Assembly (NCBI GenBank): GCA_035443185.1
Contig: DAORRV010000038.1
Location: 1 to 31,212, forward strand
Source of the DNA: UBA2330 sp035443185
Lineage (GTDB): Bacteria > Bacteroidota > Ignavibacteria > Tepidaquicellales > Tepidaquicellaceae
Direction of reading: 5' to 3'
Length of the DNA stretch: 31,212 bases
Part shown: positions 16,221-24,491 of the stretch, in pieces
How the letters are laid out: every line of letters begins with the position of its first letter
How positions within the stretch are numbered: position 1 is the stretch's first letter
Made by a program: the position numbers and the translations under genes
Notes under the pieces: generated by a model
What the model was told of the DNA's origin: nothing
Database searches by the model: none
Seen by the model: only the letters and a program-made list of their open reading frames with translations

Positions 16221-16245
16221 AAATATTTTTAAATTTTTTTTAAGA

Positions 16246-17475
16246 ATGACAGATAGAAAAAAAACAATAAAATTAAAATGTGATCTGCTTATAAATGGGG
16301 TCAGATTAAATGAACTTAGAAGTGACCTGGTCGAAACACAGGGATGGGATAGAGACAGAGCTGTAAAATTTCTTCCTGCTGAAATAAAACTGGACGGCAA
16401 TGTTTATGTGCAGGTAAGAGAAAATCCTGAAGCAAATTTCAGGATCAGAATATCAGAGAGTGATCTAACAATAGAAGATAAAGTTGGAAATGTAATTACA
16501 AGCGGTGAGTTTGTGTCACTGCCTCCATTCTCAAAAAGCTATACAAATGATCTTACACCATTTGAAAAAGTTGTAGTCTATAACGGAATGTGTAATCTGA
16601 ATTTTACCTGGAATTATTATTGCGACTATTTCAGGACCGGTACTGAGTGCAGATTTTGTAATCTTACACCAGCTCAGGATTTTTATCCAGATGAAAATAT
16701 TTCTAACGCAAGAAAAACTGCTTCACAGGTTGCTGACGTAATCGAAAAAGCAAAAAAATATCATACAGATCCGAGATCAATTTTAACAAGAGGAACTCCT
16801 CCCGATAAACAGGGACTTGGAGGAACTGTACAGATTCTTGAAGAATTATCAAAAAGATTTCCCTATAAAAATGACAGAGAAAGAACAAAGCTGCTCATGA
16901 CAATTTCTCCGACAAAAAATATTGATGATGTAAAATTATTATATGATCTTGGACTGCATTCTGTGTCTTATAATTTTGAAGTTTTTGACAAAGGATACTG
17001 GAAGGCAATTGTACCCGGAAAAGATGAGAATATCGGAAGAGAGCTATGGGAAGAATCACTTATAACTGCTGTAAAGCATTTTGGAGAGGGTAAAGTATTT
17101 ACTGCAATGATTGCCGGACTTGAACCTGCCAAGACTTTACTTGAAGGTGTTCACTGGTGCTGTGACAGGGGAATTGTACCGATCATCGTTCCATTCAGTC
17201 CAGAAACGGGAAGTCAGTTTGAAGGGTTCAGATCGCCGACTTATAAATGGATGTTTGATACTCATTACCAAGCTGCAGAAATAATGTCAGAGAAACTGCC
17301 GTTTATTTCCACTTCAGATTACTGGAAATATGATGCTCCAATTTGCGCTGAATGTTTTACAGGTGGATTTTTGTTTGACATCATAAAAGAGAATGCGGGA
17401 ATCAATGAACCTCATTCATGCTGTGAGCTTTCAAAGGAAATTTTAAATATCAATGTTCCAGAATCAAATACCTGA
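16246..17475 (+). CDS. Radical SAM protein with CX8CX2C motif, candidate peptide maturase 1
   Basis: A 409-residue cytoplasmic protein. Residues 1-110 form a beta-rich N-terminal region opening with IKLKCDLLINGVRL, which has a counterpart in the next gene. The presumed iron-sulfur ligands are C126, C135 and C138 (YCDYFRTGTECRFC), a CX8CX2C spacing instead of the usual CX3CX2C but with the expected aromatic residue before the last Cys; C116 lies ten residues upstream of C126 in both paralogues. Further radical-SAM-like strand motifs are LLMTISPT, SVSYNFEVFD, VPGK and MIAGLEP, similar in style to biotin-synthase-type enzymes. Near the C-terminus there is a CAEC motif and an SCC, which may bind a second metal site, but no full SPASM pattern was seen. 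It follows the repeat-peptide gene after a terminator and is 45 nt from the paralogue. The reaction and substrate are unknown; peptide modification is inferred from context. Confidence 0.85.
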   Translation: MTDRKKTIKLKCDLLINGVRLNELRSDLVETQGWDRDRAVKFLPAEIKLDGNVYVQVRENPEANFRIRISESDLTIEDKVGNVITSGEFVSLPPFSKSYTNDLTPFEKVVVYNGMCNLNFTWNYYCDYFRTGTECRFCNLTPAQDFYPDENISNARKTASQVADVIEKAKKYHTDPRSILTRGTPPDKQGLGGTVQILEELSKRFPYKNDRERTKLLMTISPTKNIDDVKLLYDLGLHSVSYNFEVFDKGYWKAIVPGKDENIGRELWEESLITAVKHFGEGKVFTAMIAGLEPAKTLLEGVHWCCDRGIVPIIVPFSPETGSQFEGFRSPTYKWMFDTHYQAAEIMSEKLPFISTSDYWKYDAPICAECFTGGFLFDIIKENAGINEPHSCCELSKEILNINVPESNT

Positions 17476-17520
17476 TCGAATTTATTAATTAGAATTTATT
17501 AAGATTCAACAAAGTAAAAT

Positions 17521-18750
17521 ATGACTTTAGATGAAGCCATCAGATTAAAAACAGAATTACTTATCAAAGGACTTACATTTTCTGATGAAGCATTATTAAC
17601 TGTTGGACAAGGTGGACTTGAAAAAGTTTTCTGGGTATTTGAAATGACACCATCTACTCATAAGGGTACAGGTGACGGAACAAGACCTTTGCCAAATGAT
17701 ATGCTGCTTCCGCATGATCTTTATGCAGATGTAAGATACAGTCCGGATTCACCGTTTAGGGTACACAAAAGTGGTGATGCAGTAATTCTTTTAAAGAATG
17801 GTAAAGAACTTTGTGAAGTCCGGTGGCCAAAGAGACCTGATTTTTATGATATGAAAACACGCAGCGGGGAATCTATGAAGAAAGTAGCTTCTATGCGTGG
17901 CGACTGTGGATTGAGAGTATGTTTTGATAATGCCTGTACTTATTTTGCCAAAGGTGAGCAATGTAAATTTTGTAACATTGTTCCTGCACGACAAAGAAAC
18001 AGAGATCACGTCGTTACAATAAAAGAAGCAGAAGACATTTATGATGTAGTCAAAGAAGCAATAATCGATAATCCTGTCTGTTCACATTTAGCAATGACTG
18101 CAGGTGCAGCAAAAGATGACGGACTTGGAAATCTTCCAAAGATTCTAGAAAGACTTAAGCCGCTTTTATCTGAAAAATATTTTCCCATTGTAACAGCAAT
18201 TACTGCTACAAGAAATATTGAAGAGACTCAGTATCTTTGTTCCACAGGAATTAGTTCAGTTGCATTCAATCTTGAGATCTGGGATGAGAAAATTTTTAAT
18301 GAGATCTGTCCGGGAAAGACAAGAAGAGTCGGGAGAGAAAGATGGATAGAATCTCTCAAAGAAGCAAGAGATCTTTTGAAACCTGCACGTGCGCTTAGCT
18401 CATTCGTAGTAGGACTTGAACCAATGGAATCAGTTTTAAAAGGTATAGATTATCTGTCATCAGAAGGAATATTTCCTATCATGAGTCCGTTCGTCCCTAT
18501 GGTCGGAACTGATTATGAAGGGAAAGAAGCACCTGACACTGACTGGGTCTGGGATGTTCATGAAAAAGCTACGGAAATAATTCATAAAAATCTGCCCGAT
18601 GCATTTTGTGATGAAATATGGGACGGAGATATTGGTATTTGTCCTTCCTGTACTACGACTAAATTATTTTTTGATTTTATGAGAAGAACAGTACCAAGAG
18701 ATAATCCTAAAAGATTAATGTCCAATGAAAGTGTCGAAGCCTTTGTCTGA
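17521..18750 (+). CDS. Radical SAM protein with CX8CX2C motif, candidate peptide maturase 2
   Basis: A 409-residue paralogue of the preceding protein, with the same length and domain order. The N-terminal part opens IRLKTELLIKGLTF and has a similar strand-rich section (LYADVRYSPDSPFRVHKSGD). Cluster motif: C139, C148 and C151 (ACTYFAKGEQCKFC), again CX8CX2C, with C129 ten residues before C139 and an extra C134 that is absent from the first protein. Conserved core motifs include SVAFNLEIWD, CPGKTRRVGRERW, VVGLEPMESVLKGI and PFVPMVGTDYEG. A single CPSC motif lies near the C-terminus. It is probably co-transcribed with the gene ending at 17475: the 45-nt gap holds no terminator. Two diverged copies beside one precursor suggest either two sequential modifications or a heteromeric maturase. 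The exact chemistry cannot be read from the sequence. Confidence 0.85.
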   Translation: MTLDEAIRLKTELLIKGLTFSDEALLTVGQGGLEKVFWVFEMTPSTHKGTGDGTRPLPNDMLLPHDLYADVRYSPDSPFRVHKSGDAVILLKNGKELCEVRWPKRPDFYDMKTRSGESMKKVASMRGDCGLRVCFDNACTYFAKGEQCKFCNIVPARQRNRDHVVTIKEAEDIYDVVKEAIIDNPVCSHLAMTAGAAKDDGLGNLPKILERLKPLLSEKYFPIVTAITATRNIEETQYLCSTGISSVAFNLEIWDEKIFNEICPGKTRRVGRERWIESLKEARDLLKPARALSSFVVGLEPMESVLKGIDYLSSEGIFPIMSPFVPMVGTDYEGKEAPDTDWVWDVHEKATEIIHKNLPDAFCDEIWDGDIGICPSCTTTKLFFDFMRRTVPRDNPKRLMSNESVEAFV

Positions 18751-18886
18751 AAGTTTTCGCAGGTTATTCAGAATAATACATTTTAATTATAGAACCATTA
18801 ATTTTTTCATATACTTATATTTTACTAATAATAGTTATTATAAATTATTATTTTCAACTCATTGAACATTAATCATAGTCATATAA

Positions 18887-20917
18887 ATGAGTAAGATCAA
18901 ACCTATTTATTGCTATCTGATAATTATTGCAGTTACTTACTTTGTTTTTAACAACTCACTTCAAAATGGGTTTGTATTTGATGATGAAAGTGTAGTAGTA
19001 AATAATCCTTCCATTCAAAATCCCGATAACGTTTTAAAATATTTTACAGGTGAAGAAGGTTTTCATAAAGTCATTGGTAAATATTACAGACCTATTGTGT
19101 CTTCTTCATATTTAATGGATTTCAGCATCTGGGGAATGGATCCTTATGGATTTCATCTCACTAATATTATAATACATATAATTTCCTGTCTTTTGTTATT
19201 CAGGATTTTATCGTTAATGTTCTCAAGATATAAATACAGAAATTTATTCTCCCTTTTCGGCTCGCTGATCTTTGCAGTTCATCCCATTCATACAGAAGCA
19301 GTTACATGGATATGCGGCAGGACAGATTCTATTGTAACAATGTTCTTCTTTGCGTCATTTCTTTTTTATATATTGTTTACCGGTTACAGTCATCATGGAA
19401 ATATTGATAAAAGATCTGATCAAGACAATTCCGGAAATTATCTGTATCTGATTTTATCTCTTCTTTTTTATGTATTTGGACTTCTGTCAAAAGAGATGAT
19501 CGTAACAATGCCCGTAATAATTTTACTTTATGATTTTGTTTACAGAAAAAAAAATCTTCAGTATCTGAAAGAAAATTATCTTTCCTATTTATTGTTTATT
19601 GCAGTCACAGGAATTTATTTATTGATCAGAGAAAGCGTATTGTCAGGTGTACCTGATCGTGACAGCTATCTCTATTTCTTTAACAAAGATACAGAAGTGG
19701 TTTTCTGGACTATGATAAAAACAATTCCTGTTTATTTCAGATTATTGTTTGCACCGTTTGGATTACTTTATCATTATAATGGCGTTATCACAGACTCTTC
19801 ATCCATACTTGATTTTAGTGCCCTTTTGTCACTGATCTTTATTTTTGCATTAATTGGACTTTCTGTTTTCTTCTACAAGCGGGACAGCATAATTTCATTT
19901 TGCATACTTTTTTTTCTTGTGACACTTCTTCCTGTTATGAATATTATTCCGACTATGAACCTTATGGCAGAAAGGTTTTTGTATCTGACTTCATTTTCAC
20001 TTATAGTTCTAATTACACACCTTCTAATGCTTGCCAGTAATAAAAGGGATTTTGGAATGTTAATTGTAGGTGTTTTAATAATAATAATTTCTCTTGGATA
20101 TATGACATATCTAAGGAACATGGACTGGAAAACAAATGAAACATTATTTTCGTCAGCAATTGGTTATGAAGGTTCGGTAATTCTAGTCAATGAAGGAAAT
20201 ATATATTCTAAAAGCAAAAAATTTGATGAGGCAAAAAAGAAATATAAACGTGCAATAGAATTAAGAGATAATAATTTACTTGCACATCATAATCTGGGAT
20301 TAGTTTATATGATTGAAGGAAAACTTGATTCAGCAGAGATGAGGATAAGCAGAGGCATTATGATTGATTCAAATGCAGCTGATGGTTATTATCAGCTTGC
20401 TACAATTTATAATACTCTTGGAAAAAATGAAGAAGCAATACAATTGCTTGAGAAACTTCAGACCATAAATCCGAATTACATGGATTCACCCTCTTTACTT
20501 GAAAACTTAAAAAATCCTGATTCTAAAAAAGATAAGAAAGATGATGGAAAATTTGAAATTAGTTTTCTGCAGAAGAGATCTTATCAATATTTTAATGAAA
20601 AAAAATATAAAGAAGCTATTGAGGATCTTAAAAAACTAGCCGAGCTTTCAAATGACCTTCCTTCTAAATCAGGATTTTATAATAATATAGCAATGTGTTA
20701 TGCAGAGCTTAAAGATAATGATCAGACTGAAAAATATTTTTCCGAGGCAGTAAAAATAGATAAAAATAATGTGAATGCATTGAACGGTCTGGTTACCTTA
20801 TATCTTAAAAAGAATGAAGTCAGCAAAGCTATGAGTAATTTAAGCAGGATCATTGAAATTAATCCGGGTGATTTGAAAGCAAAGAATACGCTGGATTCAT
20901 TGATAAAAATACAGTAA
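18887..20917 (+). CDS. TMTC-like multi-pass membrane glycosyltransferase candidate with C-terminal TPR repeats
   Basis: A 676-residue membrane protein. Residues of about 1-410 contain around ten hydrophobic segments. The first periplasmic loop holds FVFDDESVV (D32, D33, E34), matching the acidic catalytic motif of GT-C glycosyltransferases, and the HPIHTEAVTWICGRTD stretch near 132-147 matches the HP-HTEAV-GR-D signature of TMTC/DUF1736 proteins, which in eukaryotes are O-mannosyltransferases. Residues of about 430-676 form tetratricopeptide repeats (KKFDEAKKKYKRAIEL, LGKNEEAIQLLEKLQTINPN, IEINPGDLKAKN). It likely moves a sugar from a lipid carrier to a protein or glycan on the periplasmic face. 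It follows the radical SAM genes by 136 nt with no clear terminator, and may head a transcript with the next two genes. Whether it acts on T9SS cargo or the repeat peptide is unknown. Confidence 0.82.
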   Translation: MSKIKPIYCYLIIIAVTYFVFNNSLQNGFVFDDESVVVNNPSIQNPDNVLKYFTGEEGFHKVIGKYYRPIVSSSYLMDFSIWGMDPYGFHLTNIIIHIISCLLLFRILSLMFSRYKYRNLFSLFGSLIFAVHPIHTEAVTWICGRTDSIVTMFFFASFLFYILFTGYSHHGNIDKRSDQDNSGNYLYLILSLLFYVFGLLSKEMIVTMPVIILLYDFVYRKKNLQYLKENYLSYLLFIAVTGIYLLIRESVLSGVPDRDSYLYFFNKDTEVVFWTMIKTIPVYFRLLFAPFGLLYHYNGVITDSSSILDFSALLSLIFIFALIGLSVFFYKRDSIISFCILFFLVTLLPVMNIIPTMNLMAERFLYLTSFSLIVLITHLLMLASNKRDFGMLIVGVLIIIISLGYMTYLRNMDWKTNETLFSSAIGYEGSVILVNEGNIYSKSKKFDEAKKKYKRAIELRDNNLLAHHNLGLVYMIEGKLDSAEMRISRGIMIDSNAADGYYQLATIYNTLGKNEEAIQLLEKLQTINPNYMDSPSLLENLKNPDSKKDKKDDGKFEISFLQKRSYQYFNEKKYKEAIEDLKKLAELSNDLPSKSGFYNNIAMCYAELKDNDQTEKYFSEAVKIDKNNVNALNGLVTLYLKKNEVSKAMSNLSRIIEINPGDLKAKNTLDSLIKIQ

Positions 20918-20954
20918 TATAAATAAACTATTTATAAATTAAAAAAATTTACTA

Positions 20955-21347
20955 ATGAACTGGAATTTAATTTTAAAATTGTCTTTGTTTGGACTTCTGA
21001 TGGGAGTTCTTTCAGTTTTCGGATTTATACCAACAGGTTTTGAATTTTTCCCATGGCTGATTATCGCCGTTATTTCAGGATATTTAATATCCAAACACAC
21101 AACCAAGCTGGTCATAACCCAATCAGTTGTATTGGGTTTGTTTATGGGAATTATTGTCTCTGTTTTTCAAGCCGTTTTTTTTGATAAATTATTGGAAAAT
21201 AACCCAGGATCTTTAGATGGTTTTAAGGAAATTCCAATGTCTATGGAACCTCAGTATGTAATACTTTTCATGGGACCTTTTATTGGAATAATTTTTGGAA
21301 TTGTAATAGGTTTGATTGCATTAGGTTTTAGGAAAATGAAAAAATAG
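20955..21347 (+). CDS. Small four-helix membrane protein of unknown function
   Basis: A 130-residue protein with about four hydrophobic helices (around 5-27, 33-48, 53-75 and 100-125), a charged tail ending FRKMKK, and glycine-rich helices (GPFIGIIFGIVIGLIALG). The fourth helix and tail resemble a DUF4199-type small Bacteroidota membrane protein, but I do not recognise the family firmly. It lies 37 nt after the TMTC-like gene and 26 nt before the Asp-box cargo gene, so co-transcription is likely. There is no signal-peptide cleavage site; inner-membrane location is inferred. Confidence 0.75.
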   Translation: MNWNLILKLSLFGLLMGVLSVFGFIPTGFEFFPWLIIAVISGYLISKHTTKLVITQSVVLGLFMGIIVSVFQAVFFDKLLENNPGSLDGFKEIPMSMEPQYVILFMGPFIGIIFGIVIGLIALGFRKMKK

Positions 21348-21373
21348 AATTTCAATAATTTAATTTTGATATT

Positions 21374-23059
21374 ATGAAAAACTTTTACATTCTTATATTT
21401 ATTCTGATGTTCTTTCTTTCGGCTAATGTACAATCACAGGTACCTGAAAGATTTTCAAAACCTCATGACGAAGTAGAGCAAATTTTCTGGAACAAGAAAA
21501 AAAATACCTTATCATTTTCTGATCATATCCCGAATTATAACTCAGTTCTCTTTACAAATACTAACATTTCAAGAGACAGCTTTCCGCAGAATGAAACATC
21601 CGTGAAAATCAGTAAAACAGATCCAAACAGAGTAGTAGCAGCATGGAGAGATTTCAGACAAGGCGTTAGTCCGGCAAATAGAAGAGTCGGTTACAGTTAT
21701 TCCACTGACGGTGGAGTTACGTGGTCGGTAAGTCAGTTACTTGATTCAACAGTCTTTCCTGATTTTCCGAGAAACAGTGACCCTGTAGTTGCTGTCGATA
21801 CAGCAGGAAATTTTTACATTGCTGTAATTACTGTCGGACAGAATCTTGCTCTTGCAATTTATAAATCCACTGATGGCGGAGTTACATTCCCGATATCCAC
21901 TATAGTAGCTAATGATGGTACAGAAGACAAAGAATGGCTTGAGACAGATTTTACTCCGGGGAGTCCATATTATAATAATCTTTATATCAGCTGGACAAGA
22001 TTCAGCGGCAACTCAGGTATCAAGCTCACACGGTCTACAAACTCAGGATCAAACTGGTCTAATGCAGTTGCAATTGCTGACCCTTCAAGTCCGGGCCAGG
22101 GTTCAGATCTTGCAATAGGGCTTGACGGAGAGATCTATGTCACATGGGTCGGTGGGACAGCTACACAGGATTATATTTATTTTGACAAGTCCACTGACGG
22201 CGGATTATCGTTCGGAACGGACAGAGTTATTCAGCAGGGGCTTACTCCTACAATTCCAATTACGTCCAGTGGTGTCACTTTTCCTTCTATAGATACTGAT
22301 GTTTCAGGAGGAGCGAATAACGGGAATATATATTTAGTATGGTGCGACGGCAGAAATGGTGATGCTGACATTTTTCTTACAAGATCAACTAACAAAGGTG
22401 CTAACTGGTCTTCTCCTCTCAGAGTAAATAACGATCCTGTAAGCAACGGAAAAATGCAATGCTGGCCGTGGCTTGCAGTGAGTGATTCAGGAAATATCGC
22501 AGTCATTTTTTATGATACAAGAAATACATCTGCCAATAATATAGTCGAAGCATATCTTGCATTATCAACTGATGGAGGACTTTCATTTACAAACACTCCA
22601 CTAAGTGATGTTCCTTCGCCTACCATCCAGCCAAATTCGGATATCCGGTTCGGTGATTATATAGGAATAGATTATTATGGTGGAAAGATAGTACCCGTAT
22701 GGACTGATGAAAGAACCGGCGGATTTAATATGGAATGTTATACTGCTGTTGTCGATGGTACAGTCGGTGTTTCTCATATAAATAATTTGGTACCTGATGA
22801 ATTTGTGCTTAGCCAAAATTATCCTAACCCGTTTAACCCGGAAACTAAGATTGCATATTCAATTCCTGTAAAAGGTCATGTCTCATTGAAAATATATAAC
22901 TCTATTGGAAAAGAAGTCGCCTCTCTTGTAAACAGGTCTCAGAATTCCGGTAACTATGAGGTCAGGTTTGACGGTGCTTCATTAAACAGCGGAGTTTATT
23001 TTTATAAAATTCAGGTTAATGATTTTGTTCAGACAAAGAAAATGATTCTTTTGAAATAA
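21374..23059 (+). CDS. T9SS type A cargo: sialidase-like six Asp-box propeller
   Basis: A 561-residue exported protein. Residues 1-21 are a signal peptide (VQS|Q). Residues of about 60-465 contain six Asp-box motifs (STDGGVTW, STDGGVTF, STNSGSNW, STDGGLSF, STNKGANW, STDGGLSF) spaced as in a six-bladed sialidase-type propeller, with interleaved strands such as NIYLVWCDGRNGDADIFL and IAVIFYDTRNTSANN. The same blade style occurs in the 4409 and 11053 proteins, but here the Ig-like repeats are absent. Residues of about 478-561 form the type A sorting domain (LSQNYPNPFNPET to KKMILLK). No FRIP motif was seen, so enzymatic sialidase activity is not claimed. It is the last gene of a probable operon starting at 18887 and ends in a strong terminator. 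Confidence 0.9.
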   Translation: MKNFYILIFILMFFLSANVQSQVPERFSKPHDEVEQIFWNKKKNTLSFSDHIPNYNSVLFTNTNISRDSFPQNETSVKISKTDPNRVVAAWRDFRQGVSPANRRVGYSYSTDGGVTWSVSQLLDSTVFPDFPRNSDPVVAVDTAGNFYIAVITVGQNLALAIYKSTDGGVTFPISTIVANDGTEDKEWLETDFTPGSPYYNNLYISWTRFSGNSGIKLTRSTNSGSNWSNAVAIADPSSPGQGSDLAIGLDGEIYVTWVGGTATQDYIYFDKSTDGGLSFGTDRVIQQGLTPTIPITSSGVTFPSIDTDVSGGANNGNIYLVWCDGRNGDADIFLTRSTNKGANWSSPLRVNNDPVSNGKMQCWPWLAVSDSGNIAVIFYDTRNTSANNIVEAYLALSTDGGLSFTNTPLSDVPSPTIQPNSDIRFGDYIGIDYYGGKIVPVWTDERTGGFNMECYTAVVDGTVGVSHINNLVPDEFVLSQNYPNPFNPETKIAYSIPVKGHVSLKIYNSIGKEVASLVNRSQNSGNYEVRFDGASLNSGVYFYKIQVNDFVQTKKMILLK

Positions 23060-23105
23060 ATTAAACTGACTAAATACAATTTGTCAGACAGTTAATTTTT
23101 CTATT

Positions 23106-23141
23106 CCGCAGAGATAAATAATTTCTCTGCGGGATTTTTTT
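23106..23141 (+). terminator. Strong intrinsic terminator after the Asp-box cargo gene
   Basis: A perfect 9-bp stem (CCGCAGAGA at 23106-23114 with TCTCTGCGG at 23124-23132) has a 9-nt loop, followed by GATTTTTTTA. It lies 47 nt beyond the stop at 23059 and shares its right arm and T tract with the terminator at 10967-11006. Confidence 0.93.
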
Positions 23142-23412
23142 ATTAAAAACAGAAGATCATTTATCATCAAAATTAAATTTATCCTAAAACCCTGTGATAT
23201 AATCAAATCGGGGTTTCATTAAATTTATAAACAAAAAATTATTTTTCATATTAAACTTTATTCAAATGGATGTTAACCACTATTAAAAAAAGAAAATTAT
23301 TTCAAATCATACTTAATTTAATAGATTAAATTTCTATTTTAGTCAAATAAAAATTTTAAATTAGGTTTTTTAAAAACGTCTAAAGATCGGGTAATCAAAT
23401 TTTACTAAGCTA
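23142..23412. other. AT-rich intergenic region, nothing definite
   Basis: No gene is seen. A weak inverted repeat (AAACCC at 23187-23192 with GGGTTT at 23211-23216) lacks a T tract. The promoter for the DUF2061 gene is presumably here, but no convincing box was found. Confidence 0.5.
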
Positions 23413-23871
23413 TTGAGCGCAGTATCCTCCAGAAAAATAAGTATTATAAAAGGTATATCATGGCGGATAGTCGGAACGCTGGATACAATTTTCCTTGCAT
23501 GGCTCTTTACAGGAAATCTTAATTTTGCAATTAAGATTGGCGGCATAGAGCTGATCACAAAAATTGCATTATATTATTTTCATGAAAGATTATGGAATTT
23601 TCTGAAGATCGGTAATAAAGTATTAGGTGAAAATAATGGAGTAAAAGTATATACAGATAAGCACTGGAAGAGTATTGCAAAAAGCATCAGCTGGAGAATT
23701 TTAGGTACTATTGATACCATGATCATTTCATATTTTGTTACCGGCAGTATAAACAGAGCTTTGGAAATTGGATTTACGGAAGTCTTTACTAAAATGCTGT
23801 TGTATTATATTCATGAAAGAATCTGGCTTAAATTCACTAACAGATCTGCAGATAAATCTCCGCATTACTAA
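23413..23871 (+). CDS. Tandem DUF2061 membrane protein, TTG start
   Basis: A 152-residue protein made of two copies of the DUF2061 pattern. Copy 1 is about residues 8-62 (ISWRIVGTLDTIFLAWLFTG ... LYYFHERLWNF) and copy 2 about 80-138 (ISWRILGTIDTMIISYFVTG ... LYYIHERIWLK). Each copy has two hydrophobic helices with the conserved SWR-GT-DT and HER-W motifs. It is an inner-membrane protein of unknown function; DUF2061 proteins are often found near sulfate-assimilation or other metabolic genes, but no such neighbour is present. The start is TTG at 23413: an in-frame TAA lies at 23392-23394 and no usable ATG occurs before the first domain. The next gene begins 77 nt downstream. Confidence 0.87.
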   Translation: MSAVSSRKISIIKGISWRIVGTLDTIFLAWLFTGNLNFAIKIGGIELITKIALYYFHERLWNFLKIGNKVLGENNGVKVYTDKHWKSIAKSISWRILGTIDTMIISYFVTGSINRALEIGFTEVFTKMLLYYIHERIWLKFTNRSADKSPHY

Positions 23872-23948
23872 TCCACTTTTGAAATACTATTAGCAGCAGT
23901 AATTATGGATTTGTTTATTTCTGAAAATAATTAATTTAGAAAATAATA

Positions 23949-24332
23949 ATGAATGTAATAAACCTGGACAAAAAGTTTAAAGCGTTCTCCGATCATTTCA
24001 GTCCAAAGATCATTGCAGAGCTGAATGGTCAGCATGTAAAGTTAGGAAAATTCATTGGTGACTTTGTATGGCATAAGCATGACAATGAAGATGAAATGTT
24101 CCTTGTGATCAAAGGAAAATTTTATATGGATATCAAAACAAAAGAGGGGAATGAAGTTTTGCAAAAAACACTTGAACTTAATGAAGGTGAAATGATCGTC
24201 ATTCCAAAAGGTGTAGAGCACAGACCGCATAGTAATGAGGAAGTACAGGTTATGCTGTTTGAGCCTGCAGGTACTCTGAATACAGGAGATGTGAATAACG
24301 CAATGACAAAGAAAGATCCTGAATGGATCTGA
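23949..24332 (+). CDS. Single-domain cupin metalloprotein
   Basis: A 127-residue cytoplasmic protein with both cupin motifs intact. Motif 1 has H42, H44 and E49, then G56 (WHKHDNEDEMFLVIKG), fitting HxH(x4)E(x6)G. Motif 2 is GEMIVIPKGVEHRPHSN, supplying the fourth metal ligand, His. It should fold as one small beta-barrel binding a divalent metal. Relatives include mannose-6-phosphate isomerase-like and other small-molecule-binding cupins, so the substrate cannot be assigned. The ATG at 23949 follows an AT-rich leader. The gene is convergent with the outer-membrane protein gene at 24492, and its own terminator is not evident apart from the hairpin at 24394-24432. Confidence 0.88.
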   Translation: MNVINLDKKFKAFSDHFSPKIIAELNGQHVKLGKFIGDFVWHKHDNEDEMFLVIKGKFYMDIKTKEGNEVLQKTLELNEGEMIVIPKGVEHRPHSNEEVQVMLFEPAGTLNTGDVNNAMTKKDPEWI

Positions 24333-24393
24333 CTTTATATGTGTTCACAATTCCAATTAATCCCGGTACAATTTTTGAAACTAATAAATAAAA

Positions 24394-24432
24394 AGCATCC
24401 GTCAAAATTGAAAATCAGTTTTAATGGATGCT
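24394..24432 (-). terminator. Intrinsic terminator between convergent genes
   Basis: A 7-bp stem (AGCATCC at 24394-24400 with GGATGCT at 24426-24432) has an additional AAAA/TTTT inner pairing. On the minus strand it reads GGATGCTTTTTATTT, a T tract, so it mainly serves the gene at 24492-25337. Confidence 0.78.
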
Positions 24433-24491
24433 CTCTGAATTTGAATCTTTGTAATAAAATCAGTTATAGAAACTTATCTTAAAAAATATTT

